Part shown: positions 8,425 to 17,187 of the stretch, piece after piece
How the letters are laid out: every line of letters starts with the position of its first letter
How positions within the stretch are numbered: the stretch's first letter is position 1
Assembly: GCA_050013835.1 (NCBI GenBank)
Contig: JBEKEM010000011.1
Location: 52,100-116,099, forward strand
Direction: 5' to 3'
Source of the DNA: Bog-793 sp050013835
Lineage (GTDB): Bacteria; Actinomycetota; Acidimicrobiia; Acidimicrobiales; Bog-793
DNA length: 64,000 nucleotides
The notes under the pieces: model-generated
The model's input: only the letters and a program-made list of their open reading frames with translations
What the model was told of the DNA's origin: nothing
Database searches by the model: none
Position numbers and translations under genes: made by a program

Positions 8425-8460
8425 CGTCGGCTCCTCATCCGCCAGCCTCCGATCCCCGGT

Positions 8461-8811
8461 TCAGCGCGTGGCGCGACGCTCCTTGATCTTCGCGGCCTTT
8501 CCGACCCGGTCGCGCAGGTAGTACAGCTTCGCGCGCCGGACGTCGCCTTCGGACACCACCTCGATCTTGGCGAGGATCGGCGAGTGAACCGGGAACGTCC
8601 GCTCCACGCCGACGCCGAAGCTCACCTTGCGGACGCTGAAGGTCTCGCGGGCCCCCGAGCCCTGGCGGCGCATCACGGCGCCCTGGAAGACCTGGATCCG
8701 CTCCCGGTTGCCCTCGACCACGCGGACGTGCACTTTCACCGTGTCGCCGGGGCGGAAGTCGGGGATGTCGTCGCGCAGCGTCGCGCGGTCAACGAGATCG
8801 GTGGGGTTCAT
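8461..8811 (-). CDS. rplS: 50S ribosomal protein L19
   Basis: 116 residues from the ATG at 8811, chosen because AAGGAG lies 10 nt upstream and L19 starts with MNPTDLV-type sequence. Signatures include IPDFRPGDTVKVHVRV.EG.RERIQ.FQG, GARETFSVRK and VERTFPVHSP. L19 sits at the 30S-50S interface. Its first 23 nt overlap the end of trmD, the gene that modifies tRNA for the same machinery. Confidence 0.97.
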   Translation of the reverse strand: MNPTDLVDRATLRDDIPDFRPGDTVKVHVRVVEGNRERIQVFQGAVMRRQGSGARETFSVRKVSFGVGVERTFPVHSPILAKIEVVSEGDVRRAKLYYLRDRVGKAAKIKERRATR

Positions 8812-9649
8812 GGCCGTCGTGCTCCTTCGCGGGGGCGCGGCGCCGCGTCCGGTTTCCGGTCGCAAGCGGCGCTGCAGCTCCCAGAGGATAGCCGTGCTCG
8901 CGCAGCAGCCGCGTCTCGTCCGCTGAGAGGCCGCCGCGCGCCTCGATCAGGTCCGGCCGGCGCGCGATCGTGCGCCACAGTGAGGCGGCGCGCCGCCAGG
9001 CGGCGACGGCGGCGTGGTCGCCGCTGCGCAGCACCTCCGGAACCTCCCAGCCGCGGAAGGTCGCCGGGCGGGTGTACTGCGGGTACTCGAGCAGCCCGGT
9101 CGTGAAGCTCTCGTCCTTCGGCGAGTCCTCGTTGCCGACCACGCCCGGGACGAGTCGCGCCACGGCCTCGATGACCGCCAGGGCGGCGAGCTCGCCCCCG
9201 GCGAGGACGAAGTCCCCGAGCGAGATCTCGCCATCGACGAGGTGGTCGGCGATCCGCTGGTCGACCCCCTCGTAGCGGCCACAGAGCAGCGAGAAGGTCG
9301 CCGTCTCCGCCAGCTCCTCGACGAAGGCCTGGTCGAGGCGGCGCCCCGCCGGGCTGAGGAGGTACAGCGGTCGGAGGGGCGCGATCTCCTCCACGGCGGC
9401 GAACACCGGCCCGGGGGCGAGCACCATCCCCGCACCCCCGCCGAAGGGCGCGTCATCGACGCTGCGGTGCGGGTCGGAGGCGCCGATCCGCAGGTCGTGC
9501 ACAGCCACCTCGACGAGCCCGGCGCGCACGGCCCGCCCGAAGACCGACTCGGCGACGTACGTCGCGACGAGCTCGGGGAAGATCGTGAGCACGTCGACCC
9601 GCAGGGCGGCCGACGCGCCCGCCGGCGCCGCCTTCCCGCCGGGCGTCAC
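8789..9649 (-). CDS. trmD: tRNA (guanine-37-N1)-methyltransferase TrmD
   Basis: 286 residues, GTG start that overlaps the rimM stop as GTGA. The trefoil-knot SAM site is visible: DAPFGGGAGM, LLCGRYEGVDQR and ISLGDFVLAGGELAALAVIEA, then NEDSPKDESF and the C-terminal helical domain. It methylates G37 of tRNAs reading CNN codons and prevents frameshifting. The last ~30 residues (a basic RTRRRAP-like tail) lie in the part that overlaps and precedes rplS and look less conserved. Confidence 0.97.
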   Translation of the reverse strand: MTPGGKAAPAGASAALRVDVLTIFPELVATYVAESVFGRAVRAGLVEVAVHDLRIGASDPHRSVDDAPFGGGAGMVLAPGPVFAAVEEIAPLRPLYLLSPAGRRLDQAFVEELAETATFSLLCGRYEGVDQRIADHLVDGEISLGDFVLAGGELAALAVIEAVARLVPGVVGNEDSPKDESFTTGLLEYPQYTRPATFRGWEVPEVLRSGDHAAVAAWRRAASLWRTIARRPDLIEARGGLSADETRLLREHGYPLGAAAPLATGNRTRRRAPAKEHDGHEPHRSR

Positions 9650-10122
9650 CCGAAGATCCCCTCGGGGACGTCGACGACGATCCTCTCGGGCGTCGCGGCG
9701 ACGACGAAGCGGGCCGGGACGAGGTAGCGGCCGTCGACGACGAGCAGGTCGCTCGCCGGGTTGGCCTCGACGGCGGTCACCTTGCCGCGGGTCACGCCGC
9801 CGGCGTCGACCACTTCGGCGCCGATCAGCTCGTGGACGAAGAGCGCCGCCGGGTCCTCAAGCGGCTCGGCGAGGAGTGCCGCGCCACGCAGGCGCTCCGC
9901 CGCCTCGCGGTCGGTGATGCCGTCGAAAGCGACGAGGTGGCAGCCCTGGTGCGGCCGGACCGCGGCGATGACGAGCTCCCCCGCCGTCTCGGACCCGGCC
10001 GGGGAGACGGTGAGGCGCGACCCCACCGCGAGCCGCTCCGGCCGGTTCGACACGAAGACGACGACGACCTCACCGGCGAGCCCGTGGGGCTTGACGACCC
10101 TGCCGACCTCGAGGAGCGCCAC
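9646..10122 (-). CDS. rimM: 16S rRNA processing factor RimM
   Basis: 158 residues. N-terminal VGRVVKPHGLAGEV is the RimM beta-barrel signature; the C-terminal PRC-barrel part has GAEVVDAGGVTRGKV and ends in VPEGIF. RimM binds S19 and matures the 30S head. It overlaps trmD by 4 nt and follows the KH-domain gene by 11 nt, the classic rpsP-khpA-rimM-trmD-rplS order. Confidence 0.95.
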   Translation of the reverse strand: MALLEVGRVVKPHGLAGEVVVVFVSNRPERLAVGSRLTVSPAGSETAGELVIAAVRPHQGCHLVAFDGITDREAAERLRGAALLAEPLEDPAALFVHELIGAEVVDAGGVTRGKVTAVEANPASDLLVVDGRYLVPARFVVAATPERIVVDVPEGIFG

Positions 10123-10133
10123 GTGCGCCCGTC

Positions 10134-10571
10134 TCAGTCGACGATGTCGACGGTGGCGTCCGTTCCCTCGCGCGCCGCCGCGGCACGGACGAGCACACGC
10201 AGGGCCTGGGCGACGCGGCCGCGCTTGCCGATGATGCGCCCCATGTCGCCGGGCGCGACGTGGAGGTCGAAGCGGGTGCCGTTACGCCCGGCGTCGGTCC
10301 CCACGACGACGGAGTCCGGGTCGTCGACGATCGAGCGGGCGACGTGCTCAAGCACGGAGCGGGCGACGCCGCCCGAGACCCGGTTGACCCCGTCGTCGTC
10401 CGAACCGCTGCCGGCGCCGTAGCCGCCCCCGTCGGCCTCGTCCTCGTCGGCCCCGGCCCCGTCGTCCTCGTCCGACCCGATCTCGTCGGCCTCGTCGACC
10501 TCGTCCGCCTCGTCGACCTCGTCGATCGAGCCGAAGTCCGGCCCTTCAAAAAGCGGGGTGTCCGATGCCAT
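10134..10571 (-). CDS. khpA: KH-domain RNA-binding protein KhpA with long acidic N-terminus
   Basis: 145 residues from the ATG at 10571, 4 nt after rpsP; an open frame reaches further upstream only because rpsP is read out of frame. The C-terminal ~75 residues are a KH domain: VLEHVARSIVDDPDSV, then GDMGRIIGKRGRVAQALR with the GxxG loop. The first ~65 residues are almost entirely Asp, Glu, Gly and Ser (tandem DEVDEADE units), which typical KhpA proteins of about 75-80 residues lack. KhpA normally pairs with KhpB as an RNA chaperone. Confidence 0.9.
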   Translation of the reverse strand: MASDTPLFEGPDFGSIDEVDEADEVDEADEIGSDEDDGAGADEDEADGGGYGAGSGSDDDGVNRVSGGVARSVLEHVARSIVDDPDSVVVGTDAGRNGTRFDLHVAPGDMGRIIGKRGRVAQALRVLVRAAAAREGTDATVDIVD

Positions 10572-10575
10572 CGCC

Positions 10576-11085
10576 TCAACCCTCCCCACCGTCATCGGCG
10601 GATTCGGTGCGTGCCTTTGCGGCGGCCTCCCCCGGCTCCTCCGCGGGCGCCGCCGGCTCCTCGACGGCACCGGCCGCGGTCGCGGCCGGCGCGGCGGCCT
10701 TCGCGCCAACCTTCTTGCCGGCCTTCTTGGCCGCCTTGGCCTTGGTGGCCCCCTTGGCCTTGGTGGCCAGCCGTTGCCTGGCTGCCTCGCTCTTCTTGCG
10801 CGCCGGCCTCGCCGACTTGGGGGGCTTGGCGGCCTCGAACTCGCCCCACGCACCGGAGATCTCGAGGATCTTGCGCACCGCCTCGCTCGCCTTGGCGCCC
10901 TTGGCGAGCCACTCGACGGCCCTGGCGTTGTCGACCTCGATGAGCGACGGTTCGGCCCGCGGCGCGTAGGTCCCGATGACTTCGATAAACCGGCCGTCAC
11001 GGGGCGAGCGGCTGTCCGCCGCGACGATCCGGTACGTCGGCTGCTTCTTCTTCCCCATCCGCTTCAGGCGGAGCTTCACGGCCAC
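10576..11085 (-). CDS. rpsP: 30S ribosomal protein S16 with extended C-terminus
   Basis: 169 residues, GTG start. The first ~85 residues are S16: VKLRLKRMGKKKQPTYRIVAADSRSPRDGRFIEVIGTY and the helix ASEAVRKILE. The rest is an Ala/Lys-rich tail (KAKGATKAKAAKKAGKK) that turns acidic at the end (EEPAAPAEEPGE). S16 is normally 80-90 residues; extended tails occur in actinobacteria, but this one doubles the protein. First gene of the rpsP-rimM-trmD-rplS block; 58 nt separate it from ffh. Confidence 0.96.
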   Translation of the reverse strand: MAVKLRLKRMGKKKQPTYRIVAADSRSPRDGRFIEVIGTYAPRAEPSLIEVDNARAVEWLAKGAKASEAVRKILEISGAWGEFEAAKPPKSARPARKKSEAARQRLATKAKGATKAKAAKKAGKKVGAKAAAPAATAAGAVEEPAAPAEEPGEAAAKARTESADDGGEG

Positions 11086-11143
11086 GTCTTTCTCACTTTC
11101 CTTGGTGTCGATCGAGTCCTGGGCGGTTCGCCGCCGGCGGGGC

Positions 11144-12496
11144 CTAGCGGCTGCCGGCCGGGGTCACCCGGCCGCCCTTGCGCTTGTCCCGCCGTCCGCC
11201 GGGACGCGCCTGCGCCATCATCTTCGACGACCGCATCAGCTTCTGCATCTCCTTGAACCGGTTGAGGAGGTCGTTCACCTGGGCCGGCGTCGTGCCGGAG
11301 CCCGCCGCGATCCGCGTCCTGCGCGACCCGTTGATGATCGACGGGTCGTCGCGCTCGGCGGGCGTCATCGAGCGGATGACCGCCTCGATCCGGGTGACGT
11401 TGCCCTCGTCGATCTCGGCGTTGCGCATCTCCTTGGGCAGCCCCGGCAGCATGCCCACGATGCCCGAGAGCGGCCCCAACCGCTTCATCTGCTGCAGCTG
11501 GTCGTGGAAGTCCTCGAGCGTGAAGCGCCCACGCCGGATGCGGTCCATCGCCCGTCCCGCAGAGCCCTCGTCCAGGGTGTGCTCGGCCCGCTCGATGAGC
11601 GAGAGCACGTCCCCCATGCCAAGGATCCGGCCCGCCATCCGGTCCGGGCGGAAGACCTCGAAGTCGGCCGGGCGCTCGCCGGTCGAGACGAAGGCGATCG
11701 GCCGGCCGACGACCTTGGCGACCGAGAGGGCGGCGCCCCCGCGGGCGTCGCCGTCGAGCTTGGTGAGGATCACGCCGTCGAGACTGAGCTTGGCGTGGAA
11801 GGCCACCGCCGTCGCGACGGCGTCCTGGCCGGTCATCGCGTCGACGACGAGGAACGTGTAACGGGGTGAGGTCGCCGCCGCGACGGCGGCCACCTCGTCC
11901 ATGAGCGCCGAGTCGACCGAGACGCGCCCCGCCGTGTCGACGACGACGACGTCGCGTCCGACGCGGACCGCCTCGGCGACCCCCCGGCGGGCGCAGTCCA
12001 CCGGGTCTGTCGGCACGCTGAAGACGGCGGCGCCGACTGCTCGGCCGAGCACGCGCAGCTGCTCGACGGCGGCGGGGCGCTGCAGGTCGGCGGCGACGAG
12101 CAGCGGGTGGCGGCCCTGCTCGACGAACCAGCGGGCGAGCTTGGCCGCCGCGCTCGTCTTGCCCGAGCCCTGCAGGCCGGCGAGGAGGACGACGGTCGGT
12201 GGCCTGGGTGCGTAGGTGAGTCGCAGCTCCTCGCCCCCGAGCGTCGCCGTGAGCTCCTCGTTGACGATCTTGATGACCTGCTGGGCCGGGGTGAGGCTCT
12301 TGTCGAGCTCGGCGCCGGCGGCGCGGGTGCGGATCGCCCCGACGAGGTCGCGTGCGACGTCGAGGTTGACATCACCTTCGAGCAGAGCGACACGGATCTC
12401 GCGCAGCGCCCCTTCGAGGTCGGCCTCGGAGAGTCTTCCCCGCCCGCGCAGACGCGTGAAGATCCCGTCGAAGCGGTCGGTGAGCGTCTCGAACAT
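11144..12496 (-). CDS. ffh: signal recognition particle protein Ffh
   Basis: 450 residues. The N domain is followed by a GTPase (G) domain with GLQGSGKT (P-loop), DLQRPAAVEQL, DTAGR and TKLDGDARGG. The M domain begins near residue 300 and ends with a Met-rich helix (KEMQKLMRSSKMMAQ) and a basic tail that binds 4.5S RNA and signal peptides. Its partner receptor FtsY is encoded 84 nt upstream in the same cluster. Confidence 0.97.
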   Translation of the reverse strand: MFETLTDRFDGIFTRLRGRGRLSEADLEGALREIRVALLEGDVNLDVARDLVGAIRTRAAGAELDKSLTPAQQVIKIVNEELTATLGGEELRLTYAPRPPTVVLLAGLQGSGKTSAAAKLARWFVEQGRHPLLVAADLQRPAAVEQLRVLGRAVGAAVFSVPTDPVDCARRGVAEAVRVGRDVVVVDTAGRVSVDSALMDEVAAVAAATSPRYTFLVVDAMTGQDAVATAVAFHAKLSLDGVILTKLDGDARGGAALSVAKVVGRPIAFVSTGERPADFEVFRPDRMAGRILGMGDVLSLIERAEHTLDEGSAGRAMDRIRRGRFTLEDFHDQLQQMKRLGPLSGIVGMLPGLPKEMRNAEIDEGNVTRIEAVIRSMTPAERDDPSIINGSRRTRIAAGSGTTPAQVNDLLNRFKEMQKLMRSSKMMAQARPGGRRDKRKGGRVTPAGSR

Positions 12497-12580
12497 GAAA
12501 GCTTCAGGCTAGTCGCCGGGAGTGAAGGTCCCCCCGACGAAGGGCGCCGCGGCGGGCCAGTCTGCGCCGCGCGGCCGCCG

Positions 12581-13561
12581 TCAGTCGCCGACGAGCGCGG
12601 CGGCGAACTCCTCGGGGTCGAAGACGACGAGATCGCCGGTCCCCTCGCCGATTCCGACGAGCTTGATCGGCAGGCCGAGCTCCTCGCGGATCGCCAACAC
12701 GATCCCGCCCTTGGCCGTCCCGTCGAGCTTGGTGAGCACGATCCCGGTGACCCCGACGGCAGCGGTGAACTCGCGGGCCTGGACGAGCCCGTTCTGGCCC
12801 GTCGTCGCGTCGATGACGAGCAGCACTTCGCTCACCCGTCCCGGCGGACGGTCGGCGACGCGCCGCACCTTGCGGAGCTCGTCCATCAGGTTGGCCTTGG
12901 TGTGCAACCTCCCCGCGCTGTCGGCGAGGACGAGCTCGGCGCCGCGCGCGCCGGCGTGCTCGACGGCGTCGAAGATCACCGATGACGGGTCGGCCCCGTC
13001 GGCACCGCGCACGAGCGTCGCCCCGCATCGTTCGGCCCAGCTGGCGAGCTGGTCGCCGGCTGCCGCCCGGAAGGTGTCGCCCGCGGCGATGACGACGCGC
13101 CGTCCTGCGGCGGTCTGCTGCGCGGCGACCTTGCCGATCGTCGTCGTCTTGCCGACGCCGTTCACGCCGACGAAGAGCCAGACGCTCGGTGTCTCGGCGC
13201 CGAGCCGGAGGGAGCGGTCCTCCGCCCCGAAGCCGGCGACGATCTCCGCCCGCAGGGCCGCGGCGAGCGCTCCAGGGGCCGGCCCGACGGCGCCGGCCCG
13301 CACCTGGCCACGCAGAGCCTCGAGGATCCGGCCCGTCGATCTCAACCCGACGTCGGCCAGGATGAGCAGTTCCTCGAGCTCCTCGAAGGTCCCCTCCCCG
13401 ATCCGGCCCGGGCGGATCCGTGGAAGGGAAATCGCGAGGCCGCGCCGGGGGCGCCCGGAGGACGGCTGCCCCGCCGGGGCGGTCTCCGGCCCCGGTGCCA
13501 CCTCGCCCCCGGGTTCGCCCGCCGGGACCGGGGGGACCTGGCGGTGCCGGCGCATCCTCAT
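12581..13561 (-). CDS. ftsY: signal recognition particle receptor FtsY
   Basis: 326 residues. A short Pro/Gly-rich N-terminus replaces the long acidic A domain of E. coli FtsY. The NG domain has GVNGVGKTTTIGK (P-loop), AAGDTFRAAAGDQL, DSAGRLHTK and TKLDGTAKGG; the end is FDPEEFAAALV. It docks ribosome-SRP complexes at the membrane. The gene begins 19 nt after smc ends, and ffh follows. Confidence 0.97.
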   Translation of the reverse strand: MRMRRHRQVPPVPAGEPGGEVAPGPETAPAGQPSSGRPRRGLAISLPRIRPGRIGEGTFEELEELLILADVGLRSTGRILEALRGQVRAGAVGPAPGALAAALRAEIVAGFGAEDRSLRLGAETPSVWLFVGVNGVGKTTTIGKVAAQQTAAGRRVVIAAGDTFRAAAGDQLASWAERCGATLVRGADGADPSSVIFDAVEHAGARGAELVLADSAGRLHTKANLMDELRKVRRVADRPPGRVSEVLLVIDATTGQNGLVQAREFTAAVGVTGIVLTKLDGTAKGGIVLAIREELGLPIKLVGIGEGTGDLVVFDPEEFAAALVGD

Positions 13562-13580
13562 CGGGAGGCGGCCTGCGCCG

Positions 13581-16500
13581 TCACGACGGGTCGGTGGCGA
13601 GCACCGGGGCGGAGCTCACCCCGTTGCGCCGTGTCGCGTCCCCGCGGCGCTCCACCTTCTCGCTCACGACCTTGGATGCGCCTCCGGGCTGGAGGGAGAT
13701 CCCGTAGAGGGCGTCGGCGACCTCCATCGTCCGCTTCTGGTGGCTGACGATGAGGAGCTGGGCGTCGGCGCGGAACTCGTCGACGAGGGCGAGGAAACGC
13801 CCGAGGTTCACGTCGTCGAGCGCCGCCTCGACCTCGTCGAGGACGTAGAACGGCGACGGCCGGCTGCGGAACACGGCGAAGAGGAACCCGAGGGCGACGA
13901 GCGCGCGCTCCCCGCCTGAGAGCAGCGAGAGCCGCCGGACGTTGCGGCCGGCGGGGCGGGCCTCGATCTCGACGCCCGACGAGAGCAGGTCCTCGGGCGT
14001 GGACAGGTGCAGCCGTCCCGACCCGCCCGGGAACAGTGTGGCGACAAGTGACGCGAAATTCCGCTCGACGTCGGCGAAGGCGACGGTGAACGCCTCGACG
14101 ATTTGGGCGTCGACCGCCGCGATGACGCGGTTCAGGTCCCGGCGGGCGGAGCGCACGTCGTCGAGCTGGCCGTCGAGGAACGTCCGCCGGTCGACGAGGA
14201 CGGCGAGCTCCTCGGCGGCGAGCGGGTTCACGGGACCGAGGGCGGCGAGCTCCCGCTCGAGCTGGCGCACCCGGGCCTCGACCGTGGTGGCGGGTGGGAG
14301 CGGCGGCGCCTCGGCGACGATCGCCTCGCGGGGATCGGCGTCGAACTCGCGGCGTACCCGGTCCTGCGCCGTCTCCTCGCGGACCCGCGCCTCGGCGAGG
14401 TCGATCTCCAGCCGCTGGCGGCGTTCCCGGTCCGCCGTGACGAGAACCTCGAGCTCGTCGCGGGCACGGCGGGTCTCGCCGAGGCGCGCCAGTCGCTCCC
14501 CACTGGCGGTCGTCCGGCGGTCCCTTTCGGCGATGGCGGCCTCGATCCCCCGCCCGAGCCGGTCGCTGAGAGCATCGAGCTGGCTCGCGAAGCGCCCGAG
14601 CGCCTCGTCGTCGGCACCGCTTGGACCGCGGGCCCCGGCGGCGAGGGTCCGCCGCTCCTCCAGCGTCGCGGCGAGCTCGGCCCGGCGGACCGAAAACAAT
14701 GCCACCCGCTCGTCAAGGGCGGCGGTGCGCACCTCGAGCTCGCGGCGGCGCTCGCCGAGCGCCCGTTCGAGCGCGGCGATCGCGCGCCGGGCCTCCGTCT
14801 CCGCCTCGGCAATCACGGCCTCCCCCGCCGCGCGGGCGGCGACGAGACGCTCCTCCGCTTCGGCGAGGTCACGCTCGGCAGCAGCGGCGGCGGCGGCGGC
14901 CCGCACCTCGTCCGCGGCGGTGCCCTCCTCGACGGCGAGGAGCTCGAGCTGGCGGGTGAGGTCCGCCTGGGCCGCCTCGACGCCTGTCCTCTCGCCGGTC
15001 AGGCGGTCGACCTGCCGCCGGGCCTCCTGGGCCGCCGCCCGGGCCGGGACGGCGGCGAGGCGCGCTTCCTCATCGGCTGCCTCGGCCAGCTCGAGGGCGA
15101 TCCCGGCGTCCACGTCCGCTCCGCGGGCCGCCTCGAGGGCGGCGCGCGTCGCCCCGGCGCGGCCGGCCCCGATACGCCAGCCCGACGGCGAGAAGCAGTC
15201 GCCCTCGGGGGTGACGAAGGTCCGCCCGGGCTCGGCAACCGCCCGTTCGATCACCGCCCCCGGCCCACCGCGAACAACCTCCACGTCGCCGATCAGCCGG
15301 TCGAGGAGCTGGGAGACGGCGGGATCGGTGCAGCGCACCGCGCCCCGCAACGCCTCAGCCCCGTGCGGCACCGTCCGCATCCGCGCCGGTGCCGCGTCGA
15401 CAGGCACGAGCGGCACGATGTTGCCGCCCGAACCCGAGGCGCGCAGCCGCTCGACCGCCGCTCGCGCCGAGGCGCCCCCGTTGACGAGCACCGCGTCGAG
15501 CACCCCCTCGACCGCCGCCTCGAAAGCGAGGGCGAGGTCGTCGTCGACCTCCACGACGTCGAGCAGGGTGCCCACCACCCCGGGGACGCTGGAGAGCCGC
15601 TCGATCCCCGCCCGGGCGCGGGCCTCGTCGAGGGCGGCCTCGAGGGCTTCGACCAGGGCGCGGGCCGCCTGTCGGCGTGCCGTGCAGACCCGCCGCGTCT
15701 CGTCCGCCCCGGCGGCGACCCGCTCGCCGGCAGCTTCGGCGCGGTCGGCGAGCCGGGACTCGTCGGCCGCCCTGGCGAGCTCGGCGCCGAGCCTGGCGAG
15801 CTCGGTCTTCGTCGCCGCGAGCCGGCCGTCGAGCTCGCGGCGCCGTCGCTCGCAGGCTGCCAGGCGCTCGGCGGCCCGCACCTCGGCCTCGCGGCTCGCC
15901 CTGGCCACCGAAACCGCCACCTCACGGGCGCCGCGCGCCTTGGCCACCGCCTCCGGCGGCGCCCCGCCCCCGGCGCCGAACCGCTCCTCGTGCTCCGCCC
16001 GCTGGCGGGCAAGACCGGCCTCGTCCGTCGCGAGCGCCGTGAACTCGGGCGCGAGTGACTTCCGGTCCGACTCGGCCGCGGCGAGGGCCGCCTCGACGGC
16101 GTCGAGCTCGCCGGCGAGAGAGGCGGTCGCGACCCCTCCCCGCAGCACCGCGGCCAGGGCGGCGCCGGCCCGCCGGCGCTCGTTGACGAGGGCCAACCGG
16201 CCGCGCGTCCGCTCGGCCAGCTGCTCGAGTCGCCCGATCAACGGCGAGAGGTCGTCGGCGCCGGCTGCCCCCAGCTCCTCCTCGATCGCGGCGAGCCGGG
16301 CGTTGAGCACGTCGAGCTCGGCCCCGCGCCGCGCCAGGCCCTCCTCGAGCTGCGCCGCCTGGGCGTCGAGGGCGGCGCGGCGCCCGGTGAGCTCGGCGAG
16401 CTCGCGCCCGGCCAGATGGAGCTGCAACGCCGAGAGCTCCGCCTCGAGCTCGCCGTGCCGGCGGGCCGAGGTCGCCTGGCGCTCGAGCGGCCGCAGCTGG

Positions 16501-17099
16501 CGCTTGACCTCCCGCAAAAGGTCCTGGACACGGGCGAGTCCGGCGTCGGTCGCCTCGAGGCGGCGGCTCGCCCGCTCGCGGCGGCGGCGGTACTTGAGGA
16601 TCCCCGCCGCCTCCTCGATGACGGCCCGGCGGTCCTCGGGTCTCGCCACCAGCACGGCGTCGAGCTGGCCCTGGCCGACGACGATGTGCTGCTGGCGGCC
16701 GACACCGGCGTCGCTGAGCAGCTCCTGGACGTCGAGCAGCCGGCAGGCCGCGCCGTTGATGGCGTACTCGCTGTCGCCGGAGCGGAAGAGCGTCCGGCTG
16801 ACCGTCACCTCGGCGAGATCGATCGGCAGCCGGTTCGCCGCGTTGTCGATCGTGAGGGTGACCTCGGCCCTCCCGAGCGCCGCCCGCTTCGCCGTCCCGG
16901 CGAAGATGACGTCGTCCATCCTCGCCGAGCGCACGATGCTCGGTCCCTGGGCACCGAGGACCCAGGCGATGGCGTCGACGACGTTGGACTTGCCCGAGCC
17001 GTTCGGCCCGACGACGACGGTGACGCCGGGCTCGAACTCAAGCGTCGTCGGGTCGGCGAACGACTTGAATCCCTTGAGGGAAAGCGACTTCAGGAACAC
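13581..17099 (-). CDS. smc: chromosome partition protein SMC
   Basis: 1172 residues, full length. The N-terminal ATPase half begins FLKSLSLKGFKSFADPTTLE and has the P-loop GPNGSGKSNVVDA. Two long coiled coils rich in Ala, Glu and Arg flank a hinge near residues 490-640 (VVGTLLDVVEVDDDLALAFE). The C-terminal half carries the signature LLSGGERALVALGFLFA and Walker B YVLDEVEAALDD. SMC compacts and separates chromosomes with ScpA and ScpB, which are not in this window. The usual rnc-smc-ftsY order is broken only by mutM. Confidence 0.98.
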   Translation of the reverse strand: MFLKSLSLKGFKSFADPTTLEFEPGVTVVVGPNGSGKSNVVDAIAWVLGAQGPSIVRSARMDDVIFAGTAKRAALGRAEVTLTIDNAANRLPIDLAEVTVSRTLFRSGDSEYAINGAACRLLDVQELLSDAGVGRQQHIVVGQGQLDAVLVARPEDRRAVIEEAAGILKYRRRRERASRRLEATDAGLARVQDLLREVKRQLRPLERQATSARRHGELEAELSALQLHLAGRELAELTGRRAALDAQAAQLEEGLARRGAELDVLNARLAAIEEELGAAGADDLSPLIGRLEQLAERTRGRLALVNERRRAGAALAAVLRGGVATASLAGELDAVEAALAAAESDRKSLAPEFTALATDEAGLARQRAEHEERFGAGGGAPPEAVAKARGAREVAVSVARASREAEVRAAERLAACERRRRELDGRLAATKTELARLGAELARAADESRLADRAEAAGERVAAGADETRRVCTARRQAARALVEALEAALDEARARAGIERLSSVPGVVGTLLDVVEVDDDLALAFEAAVEGVLDAVLVNGGASARAAVERLRASGSGGNIVPLVPVDAAPARMRTVPHGAEALRGAVRCTDPAVSQLLDRLIGDVEVVRGGPGAVIERAVAEPGRTFVTPEGDCFSPSGWRIGAGRAGATRAALEAARGADVDAGIALELAEAADEEARLAAVPARAAAQEARRQVDRLTGERTGVEAAQADLTRQLELLAVEEGTAADEVRAAAAAAAAERDLAEAEERLVAARAAGEAVIAEAETEARRAIAALERALGERRRELEVRTAALDERVALFSVRRAELAATLEERRTLAAGARGPSGADDEALGRFASQLDALSDRLGRGIEAAIAERDRRTTASGERLARLGETRRARDELEVLVTADRERRQRLEIDLAEARVREETAQDRVRREFDADPREAIVAEAPPLPPATTVEARVRQLERELAALGPVNPLAAEELAVLVDRRTFLDGQLDDVRSARRDLNRVIAAVDAQIVEAFTVAFADVERNFASLVATLFPGGSGRLHLSTPEDLLSSGVEIEARPAGRNVRRLSLLSGGERALVALGFLFAVFRSRPSPFYVLDEVEAALDDVNLGRFLALVDEFRADAQLLIVSHQKRTMEVADALYGISLQPGGASKVVSEKVERRGDATRRNGVSSAPVLATDPS

Positions 17100-17187
17100 G
17101 GCGCCGCCACGTTACCCGGGTGCGACGACCGACTCGCGATGATGCCGCGCGGGGCGGCTGCTTGGGGGCGCGGCGCGCCGCGCCGGA

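Noticed and set aside
13942..17142. 1066-codon open frame on the plus strand opposite smc
   Set aside because: It is the complement of a real, fully conserved SMC gene; its product is Ser/Arg/Ala-rich with no domain, a common artefact in 70% G+C DNA.
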